From Veillonella sp. (GTDB lineage Bacteria > Bacillota > Negativicutes > Veillonellales > Veillonellaceae), in NCBI GenBank assembly GCA_019419725.1, contig DXZL01000074.1, forward strand, positions 1 to 7,001: a stretch of DNA of 7,001 nt, given 5' to 3'. Of the stretch, positions 1 through 6,217 are shown one piece after another; positions within the stretch are counted from its first letter, which is position 1; every line of letters starts with the position of its first letter. The notes below the pieces were generated by a model. It was given only the letters and a program-made list of their open reading frames with translations, had not been told where the DNA came from and did not search any database. The translations under genes were made by a program, and so were the position numbers.

Positions 1-11
1 TGGAGTAGGGT

Positions 12-1427
12 ATGTCCTCAAAACAGAAAACTAATGATCCTCACCGAGATCTAGACACCATGTCTGGGGCAGCTACCGATTTATTTAATCGGCTGCCCCT
101 CACTTTTAAAATTATGTCTTGGTATACCATCTTTTTGCTCATCATTTTGATGGTTGCCTCTGCCTGGATTTATGCATATACGCACGAGTCCGATAACAAA
201 GAAGTACGTGAGCGCTTGCAGCAGCAAGCAATGATCATGGCTACGGATATTCGCAAATTTAAACCGTACCAAGATAATACATTCTTCTTTGTTTCCACCC
301 AAGACGGCTATATTATTAAAGGCGCCTTACCAGACGGCTTCCCAAACCAAACAGTCCTTTCCTTAGGACAGGTTGGAGAAATTGCTGTTGGTGACGACAC
401 CTTCTATTACTACGATACGCCGGTTAACGAGCCAAACTATCGTGGTATTTTGCGTGCTGTTACAAAGGTAAAAACAGCCTCTAAAAAGACAGAAAACCTA
501 CTATATAGTTTATTATTAGGTGATGTTATCTTCTTGTTGATTTCATCACTAGGTGGTTATCTATTCATCAAAAAAGGCCTCAAGCCGGTCCGAACCTTGA
601 CGAAAACAGCTAAGGTTATCGGTAAGAACAATGACTTGAGCCGCCGTATTGATATTCCATCCCGCACAGCGCGAGATGAAATCTACGAGCTTACCACCAC
701 ATTCAACCGCATGATTTCAGGTCTGGAAGACTCCTCTAATCGGGAGAAACAGTTTAGTTCTGACGTATCTCACGAGTTGCGTACACCAATTGCAGTTATT
801 AAGGCTGAAAGTGAATTTGCTTTAAAATACGGCCGTACAGAGGACGATTTACGAGAAGGCTTAACACATATCTTAGAACAAGCCAAATTTATGACTAACC
901 TCGTAAGTCAACTGCTCGATGTAGCGCGTCTAGAGAACGCTCACGAACTCAACTTAGCACCTGTAGATGTATCGTTGATGTTAACCAATATGGTTCATGA
1001 CTATACGCGACTCGTTGCAGAGAATACAGAAAAAAGGATTTCTATCACATCCAATATTCAACCGCATATGAGTATCGTGGCTCATGAAGTGTCCTTACGT
1101 CGTGCCATTACAAACTTGGTGGACAATGCTATCAAGTTTACGAATTCCACCATCGACATTTCAGCCAAGCTTGCCGGCGGTGAACTTGTTATTACGGTAA
1201 CAGATAACGGCATCGGTATCGAGCCAGAAAACCTTGAGCATATTTGGGATCGCATGTACCAAACAGAGCAATCTCGAAACAAGAAATCAAATCACGGTAT
1301 TGGACTTGGCTTATACTTTGTAAATAAGGTAATTAACTTGCACCATGGCACAGTAACAGCCGCAAGCGAGCCACAAGTAAGAACTACATTTACAGTACGA
1401 TTGCCGTACAACAGAACAGAAGAATAA
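12..1427 (+). CDS. Two-component sensor histidine kinase (membrane, HAMP)
   Basis: A complete 471-residue sensor kinase that autophosphorylates a histidine and passes the phosphate to a response regulator. A cytoplasmic tail of about 35 residues precedes TM1 (about 36-56). An extracytoplasmic sensor loop (about 57-163) and TM2 (about 164-187) follow, then a HAMP linker (about 188-240). The dimerisation/phosphoacceptor helix carries SHELRTP at 253-259, making His254 the phosphorylation site. The ATPase domain has the N box (NLVDNAIKF, Asn372), G1 box (DNGIGI, 398-403) and G2 box (GIGLGLYF, 429-436), so it looks catalytically intact. The architecture is that of the EnvZ/CusS/ArlS type. I chose ATG 12 because GGAG at 2-5 sits 6 bases upstream; ATG 60 is a weaker alternative. 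The gene begins at the window edge, so a cognate response regulator probably lies just upstream (inference). The sensor loop matches no domain I recognise, so the ligand is unknown. Confidence 0.95.
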   Translation: MSSKQKTNDPHRDLDTMSGAATDLFNRLPLTFKIMSWYTIFLLIILMVASAWIYAYTHESDNKEVRERLQQQAMIMATDIRKFKPYQDNTFFFVSTQDGYIIKGALPDGFPNQTVLSLGQVGEIAVGDDTFYYYDTPVNEPNYRGILRAVTKVKTASKKTENLLYSLLLGDVIFLLISSLGGYLFIKKGLKPVRTLTKTAKVIGKNNDLSRRIDIPSRTARDEIYELTTTFNRMISGLEDSSNREKQFSSDVSHELRTPIAVIKAESEFALKYGRTEDDLREGLTHILEQAKFMTNLVSQLLDVARLENAHELNLAPVDVSLMLTNMVHDYTRLVAENTEKRISITSNIQPHMSIVAHEVSLRRAITNLVDNAIKFTNSTIDISAKLAGGELVITVTDNGIGIEPENLEHIWDRMYQTEQSRNKKSNHGIGLGLYFVNKVINLHHGTVTAASEPQVRTTFTVRLPYNRTEE

Positions 1428-1430
1428 ACT

Positions 1431-1461
1431 AAAGGGACTGACCAACGGGTCAGTCCCTTTT
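1431..1461 (+). terminator. Rho-independent terminator after the histidine kinase
   Basis: A perfect 13-bp stem (AAAGGGACTGACC at 1431-1443, its complement at 1448-1460) closes a 4-base AACG loop and runs into a short T run. It starts 3 bases after the kinase stop codon. On the minus strand the hairpin is followed by a T-rich stretch and lies about 36 bases beyond the end of the converging DUF445 gene. It may therefore serve both transcripts. Confidence 0.88.
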
Positions 1462-1496
1462 ATTATGTAGCGCTTAATTATTAAGCATATAATTAT

Positions 1497-2810
1497 TTAA
1501 CCTATGAATTGTTGCCATAATGGCATATATACATATTCGAGGAAGGTCCATACAACGAGCCCTGCAATAGCACCAACAATGGCACCATTGATACGGATCC
1601 AGCTGAGGTCATCCTCTACCTTAGATTCGATAAAGTAAATAAACTTCTCGGTGCTAAGGCCGCCCAAAACTTGGCGTATGATGGTTTCAATAAGATCATA
1701 GCCCTGTTCAAGCACATATATGCCAATATTGTGCAATGTATCTTCTATACGGTTTCTCAAATCTTCAGATTGACCGTATACAGTCCACAATTCAAGAGCA
1801 ATATTTACAAGAACTTGGGCTGGTGTTTCCCCATTTTCATCCCCTACGAGTAATAATTCCTCTACATAAGGGCATAAATGGTTTTCAATGACAGACTCCC
1901 AATCTTGTTCACGAATCCAACGTTCCCACGCTTCATCAAGAGCATCACAAACCTCGCGGTTCTCTTCTATATGGCGAATTGGGTCTACCCATTGGCGCAG
2001 CCATGCAGTCCGTTCCGGACTATTTGGGCGCTTCCAATTTTCAAGCATAGCATAGGCCTCTTGAACGATAGCCTGTGCCAGTTCATGGTAGTTCACCACA
2101 TCGGTCGCTTCAGACATAGAGATGAGGAAATCAGACCAGAAGCCTTTTCGCTTTTTCTTATGCGCCTCTTCTGCTACAACCGCTGTAAGCCACGTAACCA
2201 TAGCTGGATGGTTAATACGTTCTTGAATTACATTCAATACCTGTACAACCATACCTTCATAGCGATTATGTTCACATAAGTCGAGCAACACATGTTTCAA
2301 AACCGGTACAAGAGAATGTTTTTGAAGCAATCCACGGATGCGTTTTGCCCCCCATTGTGCCCATTCCTCGTTCGTTTGAGACTTCCATAAGAGATGTAAC
2401 CCTTGATGGATTACAAGGCGTGCTGCTCGTTGCCCTTCTGGAGATAGCAAGAATTTTTCAAACAATGGTACAAATTGAACATTGCTCAACAATACTTTAC
2501 ACCGTTCCTTCGTAAGCATCTTTGTCTCAACGAGCTTAATAACACCGTTGATGAGGCGATCCTTATTGCGAGGAATTAACGCTGTATGATACGGGAATCC
2601 TAGTGGCTTACGGAATAAAGCAGTTACAGCAAACCAGTCCGCCACACTGCCGATAAGTGCTGACTGCACCGCCCAATAAAGCGGCTGATACCAGCTTTCA
2701 TGGCCATAGAAAAATTGACCTATGAAAACAAAACAGTACAATACAGCGGTCAAACCAAGGATGCCGTTAGCACGCTGCCGTAAGGTAAGGGATTTCAAAT
2801 ACTGAATCAT
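1497..2810 (-). CDS. DUF445 family membrane protein (second of a tandem pair)
   Basis: A 437-residue member of the DUF445 family (Pfam PF04286, which includes E. coli YjiN), whose function is not established. A hydrophobic N-terminal segment (about 15-35) is followed by the family signature at 54-87, including ADWFAVTALF and RKPLG and ending in PRNKDRLI. A long, helical, charged middle region (about 90-395) has no recognisable catalytic motif. The C-terminal signature RINGAIVGAIAGL (406-418) leads into a membrane segment to about 430. It therefore looks anchored at both ends with a large soluble helical body. Its ATG overlaps the stop of the upstream paralogue as ATGA (2807-2810), and an AGAGGGGG motif 7 bases upstream lies inside the upstream gene. 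Translational coupling is therefore likely. The family assignment is firm; any role in envelope integrity is only inference. Confidence 0.9.
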   Translation of the reverse strand: MIQYLKSLTLRQRANGILGLTAVLYCFVFIGQFFYGHESWYQPLYWAVQSALIGSVADWFAVTALFRKPLGFPYHTALIPRNKDRLINGVIKLVETKMLTKERCKVLLSNVQFVPLFEKFLLSPEGQRAARLVIHQGLHLLWKSQTNEEWAQWGAKRIRGLLQKHSLVPVLKHVLLDLCEHNRYEGMVVQVLNVIQERINHPAMVTWLTAVVAEEAHKKKRKGFWSDFLISMSEATDVVNYHELAQAIVQEAYAMLENWKRPNSPERTAWLRQWVDPIRHIEENREVCDALDEAWERWIREQDWESVIENHLCPYVEELLLVGDENGETPAQVLVNIALELWTVYGQSEDLRNRIEDTLHNIGIYVLEQGYDLIETIIRQVLGGLSTEKFIYFIESKVEDDLSWIRINGAIVGAIAGLVVWTFLEYVYMPLWQQFIG

Positions 2811-4042
2811 TTGAGCACCCCCTCTACTAAAAGATATAAACCGTAGAATATACCGCCTAAAACAGCCCCTACGAGGGAACCATTGATACGAACCATTTGA
2901 AGGTCATAGTACATCTTGCCTCGTACAATTTGGGTAATTTCATCAGGGGAATAACGAGATAATTCCTGCCCTACCACCTTATCGATGAGAGGGTTTAATT
3001 TTTGTAACCATGGAATGCTGCGTAACAAGAAGAATCGTTCAAAGGGCGCTTGCTTGTCTGGGTTCAGCAAAATCTCTGTACCGAGCACATTAAAGCGGCC
3101 GATAACGATGTCCATGAGTCGTTTCCAGTCCACAGTATCACCATCGATGAGCTTGCCTTCCCATTCTTCGAGAACCATCTTAATCCATTGATCCTTATGT
3201 TCTTCGATGAAAGCTTGCCACTCCGCATTAGTTTCCAAATTATTGAAGAAGCGAATGGCTTGTCCCCATACATAACGACCTAAAGCAGAGTCGATGGACT
3301 CATTATCCTTAAGGAATTGAACAGCCTTTTTCTGTACCGTTTCTACTAATCGTTCTGGTGAAAGCCCATCTCCGCCAAAGGCAATGGCTAATTCACGGAA
3401 GAAGGAGTCCTTCGTATAGGTTTTCATAATGTCTAACATTACGCGGTACAAGTACGGATATACCTGATTCGATGCAATGACGCGCTGACAAGTACGGTTA
3501 AAATATAGCCAGAAAATGCTCGCCGTATGGCGTTCTAGCATACAGCGGCCAAACAAGATAACGAGCGGTGTCGCCTTCCAGTTTGTCACGCCTTTATATA
3601 TGGCTTTATTGATTTCCTGGCGCATCGGCTCAATGTCCATATGGGACAAAACCTGATTTCCTACACCGTACAAAATATCGCGCATTTGGCCTTGTCCTAC
3701 ATCACTCATGCCGTATTCAATAATGCGGACCATAACCCGTTCTTTTTTGATGGCATAGTACATTTGAGGCACGCGCAATAGTTCTTCACTGAGCATGGTG
3801 CGCCCCATTTGTATAAGACGTTCCTTACTGCGTGGTAAGATAGCAGTCTTAAAAGGTATCCCCAAAGGTTTTGTAAAGAGCGCCGTCACCGCATACCAAT
3901 CCGCCAAGCCACCGATCATAGCGGCCCCAGATACGTGCATGATAAATGCCCAAAACATATCTTGCCGTTGTGGATATGAAATTAAAAATATAATAGCCAT
4001 GACAACCAATAGGGTGGTTGCCACTGGTTTAGTTTTCATCAT
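2807..4042 (-). CDS. DUF445 family membrane protein (first of a tandem pair)
   Basis: A protein of about 411 residues, paralogous to the gene that follows it. Numbered from ATG 4042, it has an N-terminal hydrophobic segment (about 9-23) and the DUF445 signature at 44-77 (ADWYAVTALF, KPLG, PRSKERLI). The signature is identical to the partner's at 23 of 34 positions. A long helical body follows, then RINGSLVGAVLGGI (about 385-398) and a final membrane segment. The function of the family is unknown. Three start codons occur in a row: GTG 4045, ATG 4042 and ATG 4039. AGGA at 4050-4053 is spaced 4, 7 and 10 bases from them, so I favour ATG 4042; the choice changes the product by only one residue either way. 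The gene heads a two-gene unit. No convincing promoter is visible in the 100 bases upstream, so read-through from the MBL-fold gene is possible. Confidence 0.9.
   Translation of the reverse strand: MMKTKPVATTLLVVMAIIFLISYPQRQDMFWAFIMHVSGAAMIGGLADWYAVTALFTKPLGIPFKTAILPRSKERLIQMGRTMLSEELLRVPQMYYAIKKERVMVRIIEYGMSDVGQGQMRDILYGVGNQVLSHMDIEPMRQEINKAIYKGVTNWKATPLVILFGRCMLERHTASIFWLYFNRTCQRVIASNQVYPYLYRVMLDIMKTYTKDSFFRELAIAFGGDGLSPERLVETVQKKAVQFLKDNESIDSALGRYVWGQAIRFFNNLETNAEWQAFIEEHKDQWIKMVLEEWEGKLIDGDTVDWKRLMDIVIGRFNVLGTEILLNPDKQAPFERFFLLRSIPWLQKLNPLIDKVVGQELSRYSPDEITQIVRGKMYYDLQMVRINGSLVGAVLGGIFYGLYLLVEGVLK
2818..2825 (-). promoter_or_regulatory. Ribosome binding site inside the upstream DUF445 gene
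   Basis: On the minus strand AGAGGGGG ends 7 bases before ATG 2810. It lies within the last codons of the upstream DUF445 gene, next to the ATGA overlap. This supports the start at 2810 and coupled translation of the two paralogues. Confidence 0.75.
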
Positions 4043-4049
4043 CACTTGA

Positions 4050-4053
4050 TCCT
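4050..4053 (-). promoter_or_regulatory. Ribosome binding site of the first DUF445 gene
   Basis: Minus-strand AGGA lies 7 bases before ATG 4042. The same motif is 4 bases from GTG 4045 and 10 from ATG 4039, so it favours the middle codon of the GTG-ATG-ATG series. Confidence 0.6.
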
Positions 4054-4114
4054 AACTTACTAAATTACGTATACAGACTCTCCCCATATAACGTAGTGAC
4101 CATAGAGGCCACGA

Positions 4115-4142
4115 ACTTTCACATACTACAACTTGTGAAAGT
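4115..4142. repeat. Perfect 9-bp inverted repeat between the MBL-fold and DUF445 genes
   Basis: The arms ACTTTCACA (4115-4123) and TGTGAAAGT (4134-4142) flank a 10-base spacer. On the minus strand the hairpin begins 4 bases after the MBL-fold stop codon. No T run follows, so it is not a standard intrinsic terminator. It could be a 3'-end stem-loop of that mRNA, a weak attenuating structure, or a protein-binding site for the downstream DUF445 unit. The sequence does not decide between these. Confidence 0.6.
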
Positions 4143-4146
4143 ATAT

Positions 4147-4848
4147 TTAGAATGTGCATTCATCGCCTTCTTTTTGAGGTTCCCATACAGGGACATCCCC
4201 AAAGAGAGCTTTAAAATACACAGATGGTGTCCATAGTGGTCCATTTAGATGCATCGGAATAAAAGCTTTTTTCACCTCTACACGGCGCAAAAACTCAATG
4301 GCGCCCCACTCCATAGCGTCTTCCAAACGATTATCTACAGGGAACATCGCTACATCGACAGATAAACCATCCAATTCTTTGAACTCACGCCACGCCATGC
4401 GCTTTGCATCAGCATTATTCTCTGGCGTGTCACCAAGCCAATGCCACCAATTGAGGTCACCTGCGTGGAAGATAGAATCAGAATCGATGTTAGCTGTATT
4501 TGTCTTTACGTAGAAAGAACCACCTTCATCGGTACTGCCATACATATGAATGCCTACATCATCTAATGTCGCATCATGACCTGGGCGCATGGTAATGCAT
4601 TTCTTTACCTTGCCTTCTAAGGGCACATCTTGATGGCAAATGTAGCGTGTTTGAGGACCATCAAATTCTGTAATAGATGGATTAAAATGATCTGCATGAA
4701 CATGGCTTACAAAGAACCAAAGCTCACGACCACGCTTTGCTAATTGCCAAACAATATTATTAGGATCTTTATAATAATCAAACACATAGCAACGCTTACC
4801 GTCGTCTACAAGAAAGCCACTATGCGCTAAAAAAGTAACATTCAACAT
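4147..4848 (-). CDS. Metallo-beta-lactamase-fold hydrolase (UlaG/RNase Z-like superfamily)
   Basis: A 233-residue cytoplasmic protein of the metallo-beta-lactamase fold. Numbered from ATG 4848, it opens with MLNVTFLAHSGF, typical of the UlaG/UPF0173-like branch. The metal motif SHVHADH gives His49, His51, Asp53 and His54. A later HAGDLNWWHW motif (128-137) supplies Asp131, the usual bridging ligand, and PMH gives His200. Where related enzymes carry a further metal-binding His, this protein reads YGSTDEGGSFYV (103-114), so the site may be a variant. The substrate cannot be told. There is no signal peptide. An upstream TTG at 4857 is in frame but only 2 bases from the GAGAGG ribosome site; ATG 4848, 11 bases away, is better. 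The gene has its own promoter and appears to be a single-gene unit, perhaps reading into the DUF445 pair. Confidence 0.87.
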   Translation of the reverse strand: MLNVTFLAHSGFLVDDGKRCYVFDYYKDPNNIVWQLAKRGRELWFFVSHVHADHFNPSITEFDGPQTRYICHQDVPLEGKVKKCITMRPGHDATLDDVGIHMYGSTDEGGSFYVKTNTANIDSDSIFHAGDLNWWHWLGDTPENNADAKRMAWREFKELDGLSVDVAMFPVDNRLEDAMEWGAIEFLRRVEVKKAFIPMHLNGPLWTPSVYFKALFGDVPVWEPQKEGDECTF

Positions 4849-4859
4849 TATTATCAATA

Positions 4860-4865
4860 CCTCTC
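4860..4865 (-). promoter_or_regulatory. Ribosome binding site of the MBL-fold gene
   Basis: Minus-strand GAGAGG lies 11 bases before ATG 4848 and only 2 bases before the in-frame TTG 4857. The spacing argues for the ATG, although it is slightly long. Confidence 0.6.
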
Positions 4866-4898
4866 ATTTATTGAGAATTTATATCATTCGTATTGTTT

Positions 4899-4907
4899 AT
4901 TATACCA
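4899..4907 (-). promoter_or_regulatory. Extended -10 promoter of the MBL-fold gene
   Basis: On the minus strand TGGTATAAT is a perfect extended -10 element (TGn plus TATAAT), about 50 bases upstream of ATG 4848. The hexamer 17 bases further upstream (GCCATG) is a poor -35, as is usual for extended -10 promoters. Transcription would start near 4892. The surroundings are AT-rich, so a chance match is possible, but its position between a terminator-like hairpin and a gene supports it. Confidence 0.6.
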
Positions 4908-4982
4908 TATTTTTCTTAATACATGGCATAAACAAATGGCTATTTATAGTCCCCATATGCATATCATAATAAGGGCAGAAAT

Positions 4983-5014
4983 GCCGCTGCCGTTTCTTAA
5001 ATACGGCCAGCGGC
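4983..5014 (-). terminator. Probable hairpin terminator spanning the HxlR stop codon
   Basis: GCCGCTG (4983-4989) pairs with CAGCGGC (5008-5014), and the stem continues as CCG/CGG around a single bulged base. This gives about 10 pairs with the TAA stop codon (4997-4999) in the loop. On the minus strand it is followed by ATTTCTG and then a loosely T-rich stretch, so the T run is weak. It is the best candidate for the end of the HxlR transcript. Confidence 0.5.
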
Positions 5015-5353
5015 TTTCATATAGTCAATATATTGGTTCCCCCATTTTTCAAGAGATGCGAGAACCGCTTTGAACTCTGCCCCTACTTCGGTAAGGCTAT
5101 ATTCTACCTTAGGTGGAATAGTACCATATACTTCACGATGAACTAAACCGTCATCCTCCATTTGGCGAAGAGCTCTAGTGAGTGTGGCTTGCGTAATTGG
5201 ATATAAGCGGCGCTCTAACTCACGGAAGCGCACCGGCCCTTCAGATAATTCGTGCATGATCAATAAAGACCATTTGCCGGCTAATAACTTTTGGCTCGTT
5301 GCATAGGGGCAGCGGCCCACTAAATCATGAACATTTACAAGTTGCTCTGCCAT
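4997..5353 (-). CDS. HxlR-family winged-helix transcriptional regulator
   Basis: A 118-residue DNA-binding protein of the HxlR family, which act as dimeric winged-helix regulators, often of redox or electrophile responses. The family hallmarks are in order: CP at 15-16, the GKWSLLIMHEL helix (26-36), GPVRFRELER (39-48), recognition helix TQATLTRALRQMEDDGL (54-70), and the wing REVYGTIPPKVEYSLTEVG (73-91). A C-terminal helix with WGNQYIDYM probably forms the dimer interface. Cys15 is the only cysteine and occupies the place of the sensing cysteine in B. subtilis YodB and HypR. ATG 5353 is preceded by AAGGAG at 8 bases, whereas an upstream in-frame TTG at 5386 has no ribosome site, so I use the ATG. 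The gene stands alone between two terminators with no divergent target gene beside it, so its regulon cannot be read from context. Autoregulation is suggested by the upstream repeats. Confidence 0.93.
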   Translation of the reverse strand: MAEQLVNVHDLVGRCPYATSQKLLAGKWSLLIMHELSEGPVRFRELERRLYPITQATLTRALRQMEDDGLVHREVYGTIPPKVEYSLTEVGAEFKAVLASLEKWGNQYIDYMKAAGRI

Positions 5354-5360
5354 GGTGATT

Positions 5361-5366
5361 CTCCTT
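5361..5366 (-). promoter_or_regulatory. Ribosome binding site of the HxlR gene
   Basis: Minus-strand AAGGAG is a near-perfect Shine-Dalgarno sequence ending 7 bases before ATG 5353. It fixes the start there rather than at the in-frame TTG 5386 further upstream. Confidence 0.85.
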
Positions 5367-5378
5367 TTCACTCTAATA

Positions 5379-5421
5379 TAATTCAAATGTTATCACATAT
5401 TTTTACTAATTCAAGTGTTTT
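5379..5421. repeat. Imperfect 15-bp direct repeat in the HxlR promoter region
   Basis: Read on the plus strand, TAATTCAAATGTTAT (5379-5393) and TAATTCAAGTGTTTT (5407-5421) match at 13 of 15 positions. They start 28 bases apart, close to three helical turns. The pair covers the likely promoter of the HxlR gene, which would suit an autoregulatory operator. No protein-binding evidence can be drawn from the sequence, and AT-rich DNA makes chance repeats more likely. Confidence 0.5.
5387..5414 (-). promoter_or_regulatory. Candidate promoter of the HxlR gene
   Basis: On the minus strand TTGAAT (5414-5409) and TAACAT (5392-5387) are separated by 16 bases. Each matches the -35 or -10 consensus at 4 of 6 positions. 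The predicted start near 5380 leaves a leader of about 27 bases containing the strong ribosome site. It is a moderate candidate; other AT-rich hexamers exist nearby. Confidence 0.35.
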
Positions 5422-5477
5422 ATGGTATCTTTTTTTAGGGTACAAATATTTATGTTCGCTAATATTACTATATACGC

Positions 5478-5513
5478 AAAAGAACCGCTAGTTACAAAAC
5501 TAGCGGTTCTTTT
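5478..5513. terminator. Strong symmetric (bidirectional) intrinsic terminator
   Basis: A perfect 16-bp stem (AAAAGAACCGCTAGTT at 5478-5493, its complement at 5498-5513) closes an ACAA loop. It is flanked by A and T runs so that it works in either direction. On the minus strand it lies about 100 bases beyond the peroxidase stop and would end that transcript before the HxlR gene. No plus-strand gene lies nearby to need it. Confidence 0.88.
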
Positions 5514-5614
5514 ATTTACCATACTAAGGACGCTACTAAACGAACTCTTTTAAGAAGCAAGAGATATTATAAATCAATGTCACTTATTCCCTAAAATTTA
5601 GCTGTCTACCAAAA

Positions 5615-6157
5615 TCATAATAATGTTTTAATAAAAGATTCCATTTCCATCGGTTTTACAACAGGCTCAAAGCGCCCTACCACATTACCTTTACGATCTA
5701 TAACAAACTTAGTAAAGTTCCACTTTACCTCATCGTCCTTTAGATAGTTAGGATCAATGCCATTGAGATAGTCTGTAAGCATTTCTGTCTTATCACTAGG
5801 TGGGAACCCTTTAAATGGTTGCTCTTCAATCATATATTTGAATAAATCCAAGGCACTTTCATCACGCACATCAGATTTACCCATCACAGTAAAAGTAACC
5901 CCATAATTTACCTTGCAAAAGGATTGAATTTCGGTATTAGAACCAGGCTCTTCCTCGCCAAACTGGTTGGAAGGAACCGCAATAATTTCTAAACCTTGTT
6001 CGTTGTATTTCTTATAAAGAGCCTCTAACCCCTCATATTGGTGAGTAAATCCACACTTACTTGCCGTATTAACAACGATAAGAACTTTGCCTTCAAAATT
6101 TTGTAGTGATTGCAATTCACCAGACTTATTAGGCAGAGAAAATTGATATACAGACAT
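5615..6157 (-). CDS. Glutathione peroxidase family protein, probably thioredoxin-dependent
   Basis: A 180-residue thioredoxin-fold peroxidase that reduces hydrogen peroxide or organic hydroperoxides in the cytoplasm. The peroxidatic cysteine is Cys35 in NTASKCGFT. The rest of the catalytic tetrad is present: Gln65 in PSNQFGEEEPG and Trp146-Asn147 in WNFTKFVIDRKG. Cys81 in FCKVNYGVTF lies 46 residues after Cys35, matching the place of the resolving cysteine in thioredoxin-dependent family members. So a two-cysteine mechanism is likely despite the family name. It is a little longer than the common length of about 160 residues because of an insert around 112-142. ATG 6157 has AGGAG 5 bases upstream. 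It follows the 264-residue gene by 32 bases and is probably co-transcribed, possibly with an extra internal promoter, and ends at the 5478-5513 terminator. Family confidence is high; the electron donor is inferred. Confidence 0.94.
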   Translation of the reverse strand: MSVYQFSLPNKSGELQSLQNFEGKVLIVVNTASKCGFTHQYEGLEALYKKYNEQGLEIIAVPSNQFGEEEPGSNTEIQSFCKVNYGVTFTVMGKSDVRDESALDLFKYMIEEQPFKGFPPSDKTEMLTDYLNGIDPNYLKDDEVKWNFTKFVIDRKGNVVGRFEPVVKPMEMESFIKTLL

Positions 6158-6188
6158 AGTAACTCCTAACTTTCACAATAAAACTAAT

Positions 6189-6217
6189 ATTATATTAATA
6201 ATGTTTTTACATCGTAA
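6189..6217 (-). promoter_or_regulatory. Possible internal promoter for the peroxidase gene
   Basis: On the minus strand a perfect TATAAT (6194-6189) overlaps the stop codon of the upstream gene. TTACGA (6217-6212) lies 17 bases before it but matches -35 at only 3 of 6 positions. The start would be near 6182, giving a leader of about 25 bases to ATG 6157. Because the region is AT-rich, a chance match is quite possible. Confidence 0.3.

Noticed and set aside
1472..1486. Short palindrome GCTTAATTATTAAGC between the kinase terminator and the DUF445 stop.
   Set aside because: It is AT-rich, has a one-base centre and no T run, and the adjacent 13-bp hairpin already explains termination.
1878..2279. 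A 133-codon open frame on the plus strand opposite the DUF445 gene.
   Set aside because: It lies wholly antisense to a well-supported DUF445 gene and its translation shows no family motif; it is a shadow frame.
4046..4146. Search for a promoter for the DUF445 unit on the minus strand.
   Set aside because: TATACG, TTATAT and TAATTT occur but none has an acceptable -35 at 16-18 bases, so no promoter is called.
4955..4964. Palindrome ATATGCATAT in the spacer upstream of the MBL-fold promoter.
   Set aside because: A 10-base AT-rich palindrome is expected by chance in such DNA and has no second copy or clear placement relative to the promoter.
5354..5386. An in-frame N-terminal extension of the HxlR gene beginning at TTG 5386.
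   Set aside because: It has no ribosome site, covers the candidate promoter and ribosome binding region, and the family normally starts close to the CP motif; ATG 5353 is well supported.
5514..5614. Spacer between the symmetric terminator and the peroxidase stop, examined for a small gene or RNA.
   Set aside because: It has no ribosome-site-supported frame, no stable hairpin and no promoter pattern; I see nothing in it.
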